A stretch of DNA of 20,426 nucleotides from JAUVHV01 sp964523875. GTDB lineage: Bacteria; Omnitrophota; Gorgyraeia; JABMRG01. Below are positions 8,531 through 17,900 of the stretch, piece by piece. The translations under genes and the position numbers were made by a program. Where the stretch lies: positions 1-20,426 of the forward strand of contig CAZGAS010000019.1 of NCBI GenBank assembly GCA_964523875.1, given 5' to 3'. The notes below the pieces were generated by a model. It worked only from the letters and a program-made list of their open reading frames with translations. It searched no databases and was not told the origin of the DNA. The first letter of the stretch is position 1; each line of letters starts with the position of its first letter.

Positions 8531-9415
8531 ATGCAGAAACCGATATATTACAAGATAAAGCAGTTTATATTGACGTATTCGACTCATCTACTGCTTATTA
8601 TTATATCCTTAAGCTGTATACTCCCCCTTATATGGATGTTCTCGTCAAGCCTTAAGACACAGGCGACAGTCTTTTCTGATATGAGCCTCTTTCCGCAGAA
8701 TCCCCATTGGGAGAATTTTTATATTGCGTGGACAAAAGGAGGTTTTGGCAGGTATTTTTTTAATAGCCTGCTTTACACTATAGTAGTTGTGCTAGGCATA
8801 GTATTTGTTACGTCTTTAGCCGCGTATGGGATATCGCGCCTTAAGATGCCCGGTAAGAATATCATATTTTATGTTTTTTTAGCTGCCATGATGATACCTA
8901 TACCCGGGGCATTTGTAGCGTTATACGTGCTTCTTAACAAGCTCGGGTTTTTAAACCCTAATACGGGTTTCGCGTTTCTTGATAATACGATAATGAGGCT
9001 TGGTTATATATTGCCATTGATAAACAGTGGTTTATCCCTCGGGATATACATGCTCAAGACATTTTTTGATAAGATGCCCGGTGACCTTGAAGATTCAGCG
9101 AGAATAGATGGTTGTTCAACATTCGGAATATATTGGCATATAGCATTACCTATGGCAAAGCCGGCGATAGCGGTTATTGTTATATTTAATACATTGAATG
9201 TATGGAATGAATATTTGCTCGCCATGCTTGTGTTGACAGGCAAGCACCTTATGCCGCTAACCAGGGCGCTTATGGTATTTCGCGGTACACATATTACCGA
9301 GTACCCGCTTCTTATGTCAGGAATGACAATCACGGTAATACCGATTATCATTATATATATTTTATTACAGAAACATATAATCGCGGGTATAACAGCAGGA
9401 GCGGTAAAGGGATGA
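8531..9415 (+). CDS. ABC sugar importer permease, MalG/UgpE type
   Basis: The partner permease, 294 residues, with about six membrane helices (first at about 18-38). The MalG-like start IWMFSSSLKTQATVF (34-48) and the EAA loop LEDSARIDGCSTFGIYW (186-202, then HIALPMAKP) are clear. AAGGAAAG lies 2 bases upstream of the ATG. The stop overlaps the start of the next gene as ATGA (9412-9415), so translation of the two is probably coupled. No ATP-binding subunit gene is seen within the window, so the importer probably borrows a shared MsmK/UgpC-type ATPase encoded elsewhere. Confidence 0.92.
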   Translation: MQKPIYYKIKQFILTYSTHLLLIIISLSCILPLIWMFSSSLKTQATVFSDMSLFPQNPHWENFYIAWTKGGFGRYFFNSLLYTIVVVLGIVFVTSLAAYGISRLKMPGKNIIFYVFLAAMMIPIPGAFVALYVLLNKLGFLNPNTGFAFLDNTIMRLGYILPLINSGLSLGIYMLKTFFDKMPGDLEDSARIDGCSTFGIYWHIALPMAKPAIAVIVIFNTLNVWNEYLLAMLVLTGKHLMPLTRALMVFRGTHITEYPLLMSGMTITVIPIIIIYILLQKHIIAGITAGAVKG

Positions 9416-10056
9416 TTATTCGTATTGTGTCGTATGCCCGCTTGTTGGCGAGGCAGGTATTGTGTTGTGCGTTACATTTGGCTTTAATTGCTTTTTTTGT
9501 AGCTCCGGTTTTAGCACTTGAATTGCCGGAAGGAGTAAAGAATTACTATAAAGATGGTGTGGCTGGTTCTCCCGGTACTTCAAAAGGCGTACCTCCAACA
9601 GTAAAGAAGGCTGATACAAAAGAAGGCGTTGATATGGGCAGGAGAGAGACTAAGGAGTATGATTTCAGCGATGAGTCCGCGGGGGCCCTTACGGTAAAGG
9701 CATGGGAGGCGCTTAATAAGAAGGATGAGCAGGCTGTGATCGCTTATACATCAAGATGCATAGAACTTTTTCAGGAAGATGCTAAAGACCAGGAGGCAAA
9801 GCTTGATGCCTTCGCGCCATCAGGCTCTGAAACGGATTACGATGCCTTGAACAATGTCGCTGTATCTTATTTTATAAGAGGAGAATTGCACAAGTACACA
9901 AAAGATTGGAAGCAATCCAGAGAGAACTACAAGGATGTTGTTGATAATTTCTATTTTGCGCAATACTGGGACCCGCGCGGCTGGTGGTGGAAACCCGCGG
10001 AGATATCAGAAGGTGAAATAGAGAAGATTGATACAGGATATTATGAAAATAAATAG
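9412..10056 (+). CDS. Secreted helical-repeat (TPR-like) protein, unknown function
   Basis: A 214-residue protein with an N-terminal Sec-type signal or anchor (hydrophobic 14-35, possible cleavage after VLA at 35). A low-complexity Pro/Gly/Lys linker follows. Then come two helix-pair units resembling tetratricopeptide repeats: about 91-125 (AWEALNKKDEQAVIAYTSRC) and about 143-182 (ALNNVAVSYFIRGELHKY and following residues). The end is a Trp-rich segment, YWDPRGWWWKPAE. A similar order, helical repeat then an aromatic stretch, occurs at residues 150-205 of the next gene's product, so the two may be related or interact. The start overlaps the permease stop by 4 bases. The 3' end overlaps the next gene by 14 bases. 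This tight coupling suggests a scaffold or adaptor for the neighbouring lipoprotein enzyme or importer. I do not recognise the family. Confidence 0.75.
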   Translation: MIIRIVSYARLLARQVLCCALHLALIAFFVAPVLALELPEGVKNYYKDGVAGSPGTSKGVPPTVKKADTKEGVDMGRRETKEYDFSDESAGALTVKAWEALNKKDEQAVIAYTSRCIELFQEDAKDQEAKLDAFAPSGSETDYDALNNVAVSYFIRGELHKYTKDWKQSRENYKDVVDNFYFAQYWDPRGWWWKPAEISEGEIEKIDTGYYENK

Positions 10057-12013
10057 AGATTTGCTTATTAGTTTAAGGTTTGTGGTTTTTAACAAGCGTC
10101 AGGTAAAAAACATTCGATGCCGGATACCTAATACCTTTTTTATGATAGGCTTGGCAATACTATTGACCGTTTTAATATCTGGCTGCGGTTTGCCTAAGAG
10201 GTTTGTGGAGCGGGCAAGTTTTAATCTTGCGAACAAGGGTAGTGAAGATATAGTTAACTACAAGAAATACGGTAAATTTGAGGGTATCGATACCGCGCAT
10301 TACCGTTATATAATAGAGGCCCAGGCGGGCCTGTCAAAGGCTGTTGGCGAGGGTGTTTACCCTAATTCATCAAGTGTGCTTAAGGACCCGGGGTATAAGG
10401 AGTTTAAACAGCAGGGAAGGCTTAAGGGGCAGCACTGGGATTTTATCAATAAACCTGAGTACCAGGCAAATTTTTATAAGTGGGCAACCGCGTCTGAAGA
10501 CAGAGGAGTAAAACTATTTTATACTGCTTTCGCCCTTGAAAAATCAGGCCATATAAAACACGCTATTAAGGCATATTACGCGATTTGTGTAAATTTTCCA
10601 AAGACCATAGGCTGGACATATTGGCATACACCATGGTATGTCGGACAAGTCTCAATAGATAAGATAAAATTTTTGTGCAGGCAATATCCCCAACTCGGGT
10701 GGAAACTCGAAGGCGGGTATATTATTGTAAAGAATGGTTATGATGATAATGTAAGAAATGATATCTTTATAGTAGATCCAGGTATGCTTATTAAGGTAAA
10801 GCCATCTCAGGTTATGGACAAGAGGAGAGATATCAGCAAACAGGCTGTTATTAAATCCACAGGAGATAAGCATATAAAGCTTGTGCAGTATAAGGATAAA
10901 TCCTGGCAGCTATTAGTAGATAGCGAGCCTTATATAATTAAAGGCATTGCTTATGAACCGAGCAAGATAGGCCAGAGCCCTGACCAGGCTACTTTAGAGG
11001 ATTGGATGCAGCAGGATGGCAATCAGAACTCCAAGGTAGACGCGCCATATGACACCTGGGTTGATAAGAATCGAAACAATATCCAGGATGCCGATGAGAA
11101 AGCGGTAGGTGACTTCCATCTTTTATGGGATATGGGTTGTAATACTATAAGGGTTTATCACCACGCCTCTAATCCGCCGTTGCTAAAAGACCTCTATGAG
11201 AATTACGGAATAATGTCTCTTATGGGTGATTTTATGGGGGCGTACGCGATAGGTTCAGGCGCAAGCTGGTACAAGGGCACAGACTATTCAGACCCTGCCC
11301 AGCAGCAGAATATGCTAGATTCCATTAAAGAGATGGTAGATACATATAAGGATGAGCCATATATACTGATGTGGGTTCTTGGCAATGAGAATAACTACGG
11401 AGTAGCTAATAACGCCAAAAAAGACCCCGTATCATATTATAAGTTTGTTAATAAAGCCGCTGAATTTATAAAATCGATTGACCCCCACAAAAGGCCGGTG
11501 GCTATATGCAATGGAGAGGTGATATTCCTTGATATATTCGCCAAGGAATGCCCTGCGATAGATGTCTTTGGCTTAAATTCATATCGTGGCGGACATGGCT
11601 TTGGCCATTTATGGCTTACTGTAAAGGATGAGGTAGGTATACCTGTTATGATAACAGAATACGGCTGTTCGGCCTATAACATGTATACTGATGAAGCAAT
11701 AGCGGAGGCACAGCAGGCGGAGTACCTAAAAAATTGCTGGATAGATATTGTATCTAATTCAGATGGCTATGGCCAGGGCAACAGCTTAGGCGGCGTCTTA
11801 TTTGAATGGGTAGATGAGTGGTGGAAGGCATATGAACCGGGTTTACATGATACAAAGCCTCTATGGGCAGGTTCCTTTCCTGATGGTTGGATGCATGAGG
11901 AATGGTTAGGGGTAACATCGCAGGGTAGTGGTAAGCATAGTCCGTACCAACGGGTTTTAAGAAAAGCGTATTATCAATACAGGGATATGTGGAAAACTAG
12001 GGACAGCGACTAG
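10043..12013 (+). CDS. Lipoprotein clan GH-A glycosidase / transglycosylase with TPR-like N-terminus
   Basis: A 656-residue enzyme. The ATG at 10043 has AGGA (10035-10038) upstream and is preferred to the TTG at 10028. A long basic tail precedes the hydrophobic segment (31-47) and lipobox LISGC (Cys 48). Residues about 60-220 look helical and TPR-like, with a Trp-rich stretch WTYWHTPWYVG (191-201). The catalytic barrel starts at DSEPYIIKGIAYEPSKIG (293-310). The acid/base candidate is E449 in WVLGNENN and the nucleophile candidate is E539 in MITEYGCSAYN. FEWVDEWW repeats the cleft motif of the 4838 paralogue. An insertion carries a canonical 12-residue EF-hand loop, DKNRNNIQDADE (341-352), probably binding calcium. 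E-Y-G-C resembles GH72 beta-1,3-glucanosyltransferases. The last six codons and the stop are part of a palindromic repeat, so the natural C-terminus may have been altered by insertion. Clan is confident; family and linkage are uncertain. Confidence 0.85.
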   Translation: MKINRDLLISLRFVVFNKRQVKNIRCRIPNTFFMIGLAILLTVLISGCGLPKRFVERASFNLANKGSEDIVNYKKYGKFEGIDTAHYRYIIEAQAGLSKAVGEGVYPNSSSVLKDPGYKEFKQQGRLKGQHWDFINKPEYQANFYKWATASEDRGVKLFYTAFALEKSGHIKHAIKAYYAICVNFPKTIGWTYWHTPWYVGQVSIDKIKFLCRQYPQLGWKLEGGYIIVKNGYDDNVRNDIFIVDPGMLIKVKPSQVMDKRRDISKQAVIKSTGDKHIKLVQYKDKSWQLLVDSEPYIIKGIAYEPSKIGQSPDQATLEDWMQQDGNQNSKVDAPYDTWVDKNRNNIQDADEKAVGDFHLLWDMGCNTIRVYHHASNPPLLKDLYENYGIMSLMGDFMGAYAIGSGASWYKGTDYSDPAQQQNMLDSIKEMVDTYKDEPYILMWVLGNENNYGVANNAKKDPVSYYKFVNKAAEFIKSIDPHKRPVAICNGEVIFLDIFAKECPAIDVFGLNSYRGGHGFGHLWLTVKDEVGIPVMITEYGCSAYNMYTDEAIAEAQQAEYLKNCWIDIVSNSDGYGQGNSLGGVLFEWVDEWWKAYEPGLHDTKPLWAGSFPDGWMHEEWLGVTSQGSGKHSPYQRVLRKAYYQYRDMWKTRDSD

Positions 12014-12070
12014 TTTTCTACACGTAAAAATATAAAGAATGCGAGAAAACTAGTCGCTGTCCCTAGTTTT
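11993..12070. repeat. Perfect 27-bp inverted repeat, nested palindrome
   Basis: Arms 11993-12019 and 12044-12070 are exact reverse complements over 27 bases, with a 24-base loop. Each arm is itself a hairpin: AAAACTAG and CTAGTTTT flank the core GGACAGCGA. The core TAGGGACAGCG is shared with the repeat at 4760-4813. The left arm overlaps the end of the upstream coding region and provides its TAG stop. The right arm ends in a run of T and lies 4 bases before the AGGAGG of the next gene. It is a REP-like mobile palindrome candidate and could also act as a terminator. Confidence 0.9.
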
Positions 12071-12086
12071 TAAAAGGAGGAAGACA

Positions 12087-12689
12087 ATGGGCAAGAAGAG
12101 ATTTTTAGGATTAATAACATTCGCGGCTTTAGTTTTTACTACTATGGCACTTCAGGCACAGAGTGTGGAGTTTTTTGAGCCATTTAATGTCTATATAGAC
12201 AAAAACGCGCGCGGCAATCATTTTTCTCCGTCAGGATGGATGGGTGATTATAGTGATATTGCTTTTACTGACGCGTGGAAAGAGAGCCCTCATTCTGGTA
12301 TGAGCTGTATAAAGGTTACGTATAAGCCTAACGCGTCGCAGGGAGCGAGATGGACAGGCATGTATTGGCAGAATCCCCCTAATAACTGGGGTGAGAAAAA
12401 AGGCGGATACGATCTTACAGGCGCTAAAAAGCTTACCTTTTGGGCGCGCGGGGAAAAAGGTGGTGAGCGTATAGAAGAGGTCAAGATAGGCGGTCTTTCC
12501 GGTACATATCCTGACTCAGATGTTGCGGCAGCAGGGCCTATTATACTGACCAAGGATTGGCAGGAGTATAGCATTAATCTGGATGGTAAAGACCTAAGCT
12601 ACATAAGCGGAGGATTTGTATGGGCAACCAATCTTGATGTTAATCCAAATGGCTGCACTTTCTATATGGATGATATAAGATACGAGTAA
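12087..12689 (+). CDS. Secreted carbohydrate-binding-like beta-sandwich protein
   Basis: A 200-residue protein, co-linear and clearly homologous with the lipoprotein encoded at 4099-4743. Shared segments include SGWMGD, YWQNP-x-NNWG, LTFWARG, and GGF near the end. It has a Sec signal peptide, with likely cleavage after ALQA at 24, but no lipobox Cys, so it should be released into the periplasm or exported while its paralogue is membrane-tethered. AGGAGG (12075-12080) lies 6 bases before the ATG. It follows the lipoprotein GH-A gene, whereas the paralogue precedes the other GH-A gene. It probably binds glycan. Its exact fold family was not established and no catalytic residues were seen. Confidence 0.8.
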   Translation: MGKKRFLGLITFAALVFTTMALQAQSVEFFEPFNVYIDKNARGNHFSPSGWMGDYSDIAFTDAWKESPHSGMSCIKVTYKPNASQGARWTGMYWQNPPNNWGEKKGGYDLTGAKKLTFWARGEKGGERIEEVKIGGLSGTYPDSDVAAAGPIILTKDWQEYSINLDGKDLSYISGGFVWATNLDVNPNGCTFYMDDIRYE

Positions 12690-12763
12690 TTAGTGGTAAG
12701 CATAGATACTCGTTATTTGCTAATCAGGTATCCTACTATAGGGATTAATACAACTAAAAACTT

Positions 12764-14887
12764 ATGCTGCAGACAAATTTAAATCGTAGGCAATATATAA
12801 GGCTGAATTCATGTTTTCCAGTTGAATTCAGCCTTTATTTTTCAGCCACAAAGGCATTCTCCCATCAATATCAGGGGTTTACATGTAACCTTTCCCAGGG
12901 AGGTATATGTCTTGAGGCGAAGAATATAAGCCCTGATGATTCAGAACTTATATTGAATAAAAAACCGCGGTTAAATCTTGCTATCTATATACCCCTGCGC
13001 AAAAATCCGGTTGAGGCGACAGCGGAAATTATCTGGGTGGAGCAGGACAAAAAATCTCCTACGAAGAATAGTTATATTATAGGTCTCTCCTATCTGGATA
13101 TAGGCTCAAAATCTAAAAGCAGGATACTTAATTACGCGCGGCGCTTAAAATATATCCCGCGGGTAACTATAGCAATATTGCTGATTATGCTCCTCGGCAT
13201 CGCGACTTTATCGGCTTATCACTTCCAGGCTATAAAAAAGAACAAGGTCATAATTCAGCAGCTTGTTTCTGTTTCAGAGGTTAAGGTTGACCTTGAAAAG
13301 CGTTTAAATGAGATTAAGACACGTAAAGAGATGTTGGAAAGCAGGTTAGGCAAAAGCAGAAAGAGCGCTGTAGGGCTGGAACAGAGAATAACGGATATAG
13401 AAGAAAAGTTAACCAGTGAGAAGAAGAGGCTAGAACAGGAATTTGAAAAAGCGCTGGCTCAGCAGAAGGATCTTGAGCATAAGATGTCGGGCCTATCCGC
13501 GGAGAAGATTGCTGCAGGAGATATGACTTATAAGGTCACGGAATCAAGGCTTACTGGCCTGAACGCTACTATAGAGTTGTTACAGATTGAACTCTCAGAG
13601 GTTGTTAAAAAGGCGGATTTGGAAAAGAAAGGCCTAAACGCGAAATTAGCTCTTTTGCAGCAGACTAATACTGTGATCAAGGATCAGATACAGCTTACGC
13701 AGGAAGGCGAGATCCTGCTTGAGGAGCAACTTGCTCGGGTAAGATTAAAAAGTGGTAAGATAGCGCAAGCCAGTATTTATAAGATGCTTAAGTGGCTCAA
13801 GGCTCATCAGACAAAGGCAACAGGGCTTGTCCTGAGTTATGAGGGTGATAGAAAATTAAGAAACTGGGGTTTCACCTATGACCAGGCTCTCGCGTGCCAG
13901 GCATTTCTTATTTTAGGTGAAGAAGAGAAAGCGGCAAGTATATTGGAGTTTTTCTCTAACCGCGCCAAGCGCTTGAAAGGGCTTTTTTATAATGCGTATG
14001 ATGTAAAGTCCGGAACGCCTAGTGAATGTATAGTCCATAGCGGGCCAAATATGTGGATTGCTATAGCGGCATGCCAATATGTGTACAGGACTAATGACGA
14101 TAGGTTCCTTCGGATCGCTAAAGATATAGCCAAAGAGATGATGCTTTTACAGAAAGCCTCTATTGATGGCAGTATCAGAGGTGGGCCTGACACAGACTGG
14201 GTCGGTACAGAGCATAATCTTGACGCGTATGCGTTGTTTAATATGCTCTATGGCCTAACAAAAGAAGAAGCCTATAAAGATGCGGCTATGCTTACACTGG
14301 ATTGGCTAAAGGATATAGGCTACAATAAGCAGGAAGGCAGGTTTTTAAGGGGCAGGGGTGATGCTACTATCGCGACAGATACATTTTCATGGGCAATAGC
14401 CGCTATTGGACCAGCTACGCTTTCTACTAATGACATGAATCCCGATGGGATAATGGAATTCGCGGAGAAAGAATGCAGGGTAGAGGCCAAATTCTACAGG
14501 CCTGAGGGCAGGGCTGTAGAGGTTACAGGGTTTGATTTCGCCAAGGCGCAAAACATAGGCCGCGGAGGCATTATATCAACAGAATGGACAGCGCAGATGG
14601 TTGTCGCGTTTCGAATTATGTCAGAGTATTACATGGAGAAAGGTAATCTGGAGAAAGGGAATATATATAAATCTAAAGCGGAGTATTATCTTTCCCAGCT
14701 TGGTAAGATGGTAGTATCTTCGCCGTCACCTACAGGCCAGGGAGAGGGCTGCCTCCCTTATGCTTCTATGGATAATGTTGAGACAGGCCATGGCTGGCGG
14801 GTAGCGAAAGGAAGGCGCACAGGTTCAGTAGCGGGCACCGCATATTATATATTCGCGTACGAGGATTATAACCCATTAAAATTCTAG
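12764..14887 (+). CDS. PilZ / transmembrane / coiled-coil / (alpha/alpha)6 glycosidase-like fusion
   Basis: A 707-residue protein that probably couples cytoplasmic cyclic-di-GMP to a glycan-active domain across the membrane. The N-terminal PilZ domain (1-125) keeps both ligand motifs: RRQYIR (8-13, RxxxR) and NLSQGG (42-47, N-x-S-x-x-G). One membrane helix follows (about 134-153), then a long charged coiled coil (about 160-330). The C-terminal domain (335-707) is an alpha-helical toroid of the six-hairpin glycosidase type, with NWGFTYDQALACQAFL (367-382), SGPNMWIAIAACQYV (426-440), GTEHNLDAYALFNMLY (481-496) and STEWTAQMVVAF (605-616). Candidate acidic residues are D373, D478, E483 and E607, not proven catalytic. 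PilZ faces the cytoplasm, so the toroid should face the periplasm. The start has no good ribosome site, but PilZ proteins often begin just so before the RxxxR motif. Family of the toroid is not identified. Confidence 0.8.
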   Translation: MLQTNLNRRQYIRLNSCFPVEFSLYFSATKAFSHQYQGFTCNLSQGGICLEAKNISPDDSELILNKKPRLNLAIYIPLRKNPVEATAEIIWVEQDKKSPTKNSYIIGLSYLDIGSKSKSRILNYARRLKYIPRVTIAILLIMLLGIATLSAYHFQAIKKNKVIIQQLVSVSEVKVDLEKRLNEIKTRKEMLESRLGKSRKSAVGLEQRITDIEEKLTSEKKRLEQEFEKALAQQKDLEHKMSGLSAEKIAAGDMTYKVTESRLTGLNATIELLQIELSEVVKKADLEKKGLNAKLALLQQTNTVIKDQIQLTQEGEILLEEQLARVRLKSGKIAQASIYKMLKWLKAHQTKATGLVLSYEGDRKLRNWGFTYDQALACQAFLILGEEEKAASILEFFSNRAKRLKGLFYNAYDVKSGTPSECIVHSGPNMWIAIAACQYVYRTNDDRFLRIAKDIAKEMMLLQKASIDGSIRGGPDTDWVGTEHNLDAYALFNMLYGLTKEEAYKDAAMLTLDWLKDIGYNKQEGRFLRGRGDATIATDTFSWAIAAIGPATLSTNDMNPDGIMEFAEKECRVEAKFYRPEGRAVEVTGFDFAKAQNIGRGGIISTEWTAQMVVAFRIMSEYYMEKGNLEKGNIYKSKAEYYLSQLGKMVVSSPSPTGQGEGCLPYASMDNVETGHGWRVAKGRRTGSVAGTAYYIFAYEDYNPLKF

Positions 14888-14932
14888 AAGCCTTCAAAAA
14901 CCGAAACAGCTCTCACATTCCACTAATAAACC

Positions 14933-14961
14933 TTGAAAAATTCTCTTATTTCTGATATTAT
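14933..14961 (+). promoter_or_regulatory. Predicted sigma-70-type promoter for the 14986 gene
   Basis: TTGAAA (14933-14938, 5 of 6) and TATTAT (14956-14961, 5 of 6) are separated by exactly 17 bases. Transcription would begin near 14968, leaving a leader of about 18 bases that holds the ribosome site AGGA (14977-14980). This suggests the two phosphorylase genes can be transcribed separately from the PilZ gene. No operator-like palindrome was seen over the promoter. Confidence 0.6.
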
Positions 14962-14985
14962 ACAAAAAATCTTGATAGGATAAAG

Positions 14986-17900
14986 ATGAAAAAAATACCA
15001 GCGTATTATCTTAATAAAGACGGCGAATTTGTAATTGATAATTACAATCTCGCCAAGCCTTTCTCCAGCTTTTTTCCCGGCATAGCAGGCCCATGGGGCG
15101 TACCTATATGGGCGTTTTATGTTAATCGCGGCCAGGCCATCGCGTCATTTGGTATTAAGGATAAAGACCACCCTATAATGGAATTCCAGCCCGCTAATAA
15201 ATCATACTACCTTACGCCTCTGGTGGGTTTTCGTACATTCATAAAATTAAAAACAGGTAAAAAGTCTATCCTTTATGACGCTTTTTCAACCAGCCTGCAT
15301 TCAGCTAATTTTGATACAGACAACAGTATGATTATTCGGCCTGATGGGCTTAGGCTTAAAGAGATAAACCATACATTGGGCATTGAAGTTACAATAGATT
15401 ATTTCTCAATTCCTAAGGATAACTACGGCGCCTTAGCGAGAAAAGTGACCATAAAAAACACGTCCAAGCGAAAAAAAGCGCTTGAGATATTAGATGGCAT
15501 GCCGCAGATCCAGCCTTATGGGACGAATAATATGTTCCTTAAACAGATGTCGCGTACTATAGAGGCATGGATGATGGTTGAGAATCATAATAATGGCATA
15601 CCATTTGTGCGTTTAAAAGTCGATCCTGTTGATAGGCCGGAAGTCATACATATAAGGCAGGGAAACTTTTATCTTTCGTTTGATGATAAGGGCCTTGTTA
15701 AACCTGTCGTGGAAACAGAAAAAATATTTGGGATGCAGGAAGATTTTACCTACCCCAAGGCTTTTATAGAGGCAAAAAAATTCTCCTACCCGGAAAAACA
15801 GCATGTGAAATCAAAGACACCTTGCGCCCTCGCGTATAAGAGTATTAGCCTGAAACCAAAAGGAGAATACGGCCTTTACACGATTACAGGAAATATGAGC
15901 AGCCTGGATAAGCTGAAAGCGAATGCCAAGCGCATCTCCGATATCTCTTATTTTGAGAGTAAGAAGATTGAGAGCAAAGATACGATAGCGTCTCTTCAGA
16001 AAGCTGTATTTACTGCTTCTTCATCTGAGAGATTTGACCGTTATTGCGCGCAAAACTTTCTTGACAATATTATGCGCGGCGGATTTCCTATATCTGTTGA
16101 GCATGCCTCCGGTAAAACAAACCTGCATTTATATTCCCGCAAGCATGGTGACCTGGAGAGGGACTATAATATGTTTTTAATAGAGCCTACGTATTTCTCG
16201 CAGGGAAACGGCAACTACCGGGACATAAACCAGAATAGGCGTTGTGATGTATGGTTTAACCCGGGTATCAGGTACGAGAGTGTTTTAAACTTCTTTTCTT
16301 TGTTGCAGACAGATGGTTATAATCCCCTTGTTGTTAAGCCGGACCGTTTCAGGTTCAATCAGGATTTTAATTGCTTAAGCTGTTTCTTTGACCAATACAA
16401 CATGAGAAAGACAAAAAAGTTCCTGAAAAAAGATTTTACACCAGGAGAGTTATTCCTGTTTATAGAACAGAATAACATAACCTTGATATCCAGCAAGTCG
16501 GAACTTATTAAGGTTGTCCTCGAGAACTCTACTAAATACGTTCAGGCCACCCATGGCGAAGGCTTCTGGATAGACCACTGGCATTATTGCCTTGATATGC
16601 TGGAGAGTTACATAGCGCTCTTCCCGGAGGATTTAAACAATATCCTACTTGAGAGAAAAGATTGCACCTTCTATGATAATACGCATGTTGTGCGCCCAAG
16701 AAACAAAAAGTACATTCTTGAGAATAATTATGTACGCCAGTTTAAAAGTGTGGCGGAAGATAGTGATAAGGCCGCGTTGTTTGCCCAAAGAAAGGCGTTT
16801 AAGAACCTGTCAAGGACAGCCAATGGTTTAGGCGATGTGTACAAGACAAGTTTAATTGTAAAGATGCTTGTCGTGATCGCTAATAAGTTCGCGAATCTTG
16901 ACCCCTTCAGCGTAGGCATCGAGATGGAAGCGGATAAGCCTAATTGGTATGATAGCTTAAACGGGCTCCCGGGGCTTTTAGGTTCTTCTACCTGCGAAAC
17001 ATTTGAACTAAAGCGATGGATACTGTTTTTAAAATCCAGTATAGACAAGCTGGCTCTTGACAGCAAATACTCTATACAATTACCTATGGAGGCATACAAT
17101 CTTTTAACGGGGTTGGAAAGAGCGTGCAAGCGGGATTTTGATGATTATATATTCTGGGACAAGCGCCATACCTTAAAGGAGAAGTACCGCGCTAAGACTC
17201 TCTTTGGTTTTAAGGGGACTGAGGCGCATATCAATATCAAGGCCCTGAAGTCTATGCTGAAAGGTTTTCTTAAAAAGATAGACTCGGGTTTACATAAAGC
17301 GTATGACAAAGAGACAGGGCTCTATTATTCCTATTTCATAAATGAAGCGGTTGGGTACAAAAGGATATCAAAGGGCGGGTATGCCAGGTATGTCAAGGTA
17401 ACAAAGTTCAGGCAGAAGGCCCTACCCCTATTTTTAGAGGGCATGGTACACGCGTTCAGGGTTGGCGCTGCGCCATCTGTTTTAGCGGGTTACTATGATT
17501 CGGTGCGCAAAAGCCGGTTATTTGATAAGGATCTTAAGATGTATAAGGTATGTGCCCCGTTAGAGGGCATGCCTGAAGAGATAGGCAGGGCGCGTATATT
17601 TACTCCCGGATGGCTTGAGAATGAATCTATATGGCTGCACATGGAATATAAATATATGCTGGAACTCTTAAAATCAGGACTGTACAAACAGTTCTACAAG
17701 GATTTTAAAAATGTCTTTGTGCCGTTTTTAGACCCCGCGCAATATGGCAGAAGTATTCTGGAAAATTCCTCGTTTATAGCGTCGAGTGTCTTTTCAAAGA
17801 AAGAACAGCGCGGCAACGGGTTTGTCGCGCGCCTTAGCGGCTCAACAGCGGAATTTATACATATATGGCTTATAATGTGCGGGGGCAAAAGGCCTTTTTA

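Noticed and set aside
10028..10030. TTG start of the lipoprotein GH-A gene
   Set aside because: The ATG at 10043 has AGGA at a usable spacing, and the TTG only lengthens an already long basic tail.
12290..12574. Open frames on the minus strand, for example 12290-12574, 4275-4697 and 16728-17129
   Set aside because: Each lies inside a strongly supported + strand gene, has no ribosome site or recognisable domain, and reads like the complement of Trp/Gly-rich coding sequence.
11926..12705. 15-base direct repeat TAGTGGTAAGCATAG at 11926-11940 and 12691-12705
   Set aside because: One copy is in coding sequence and the other just after a stop. A single 15-base match is near what chance allows in 20 kb, and the flanks do not extend it.
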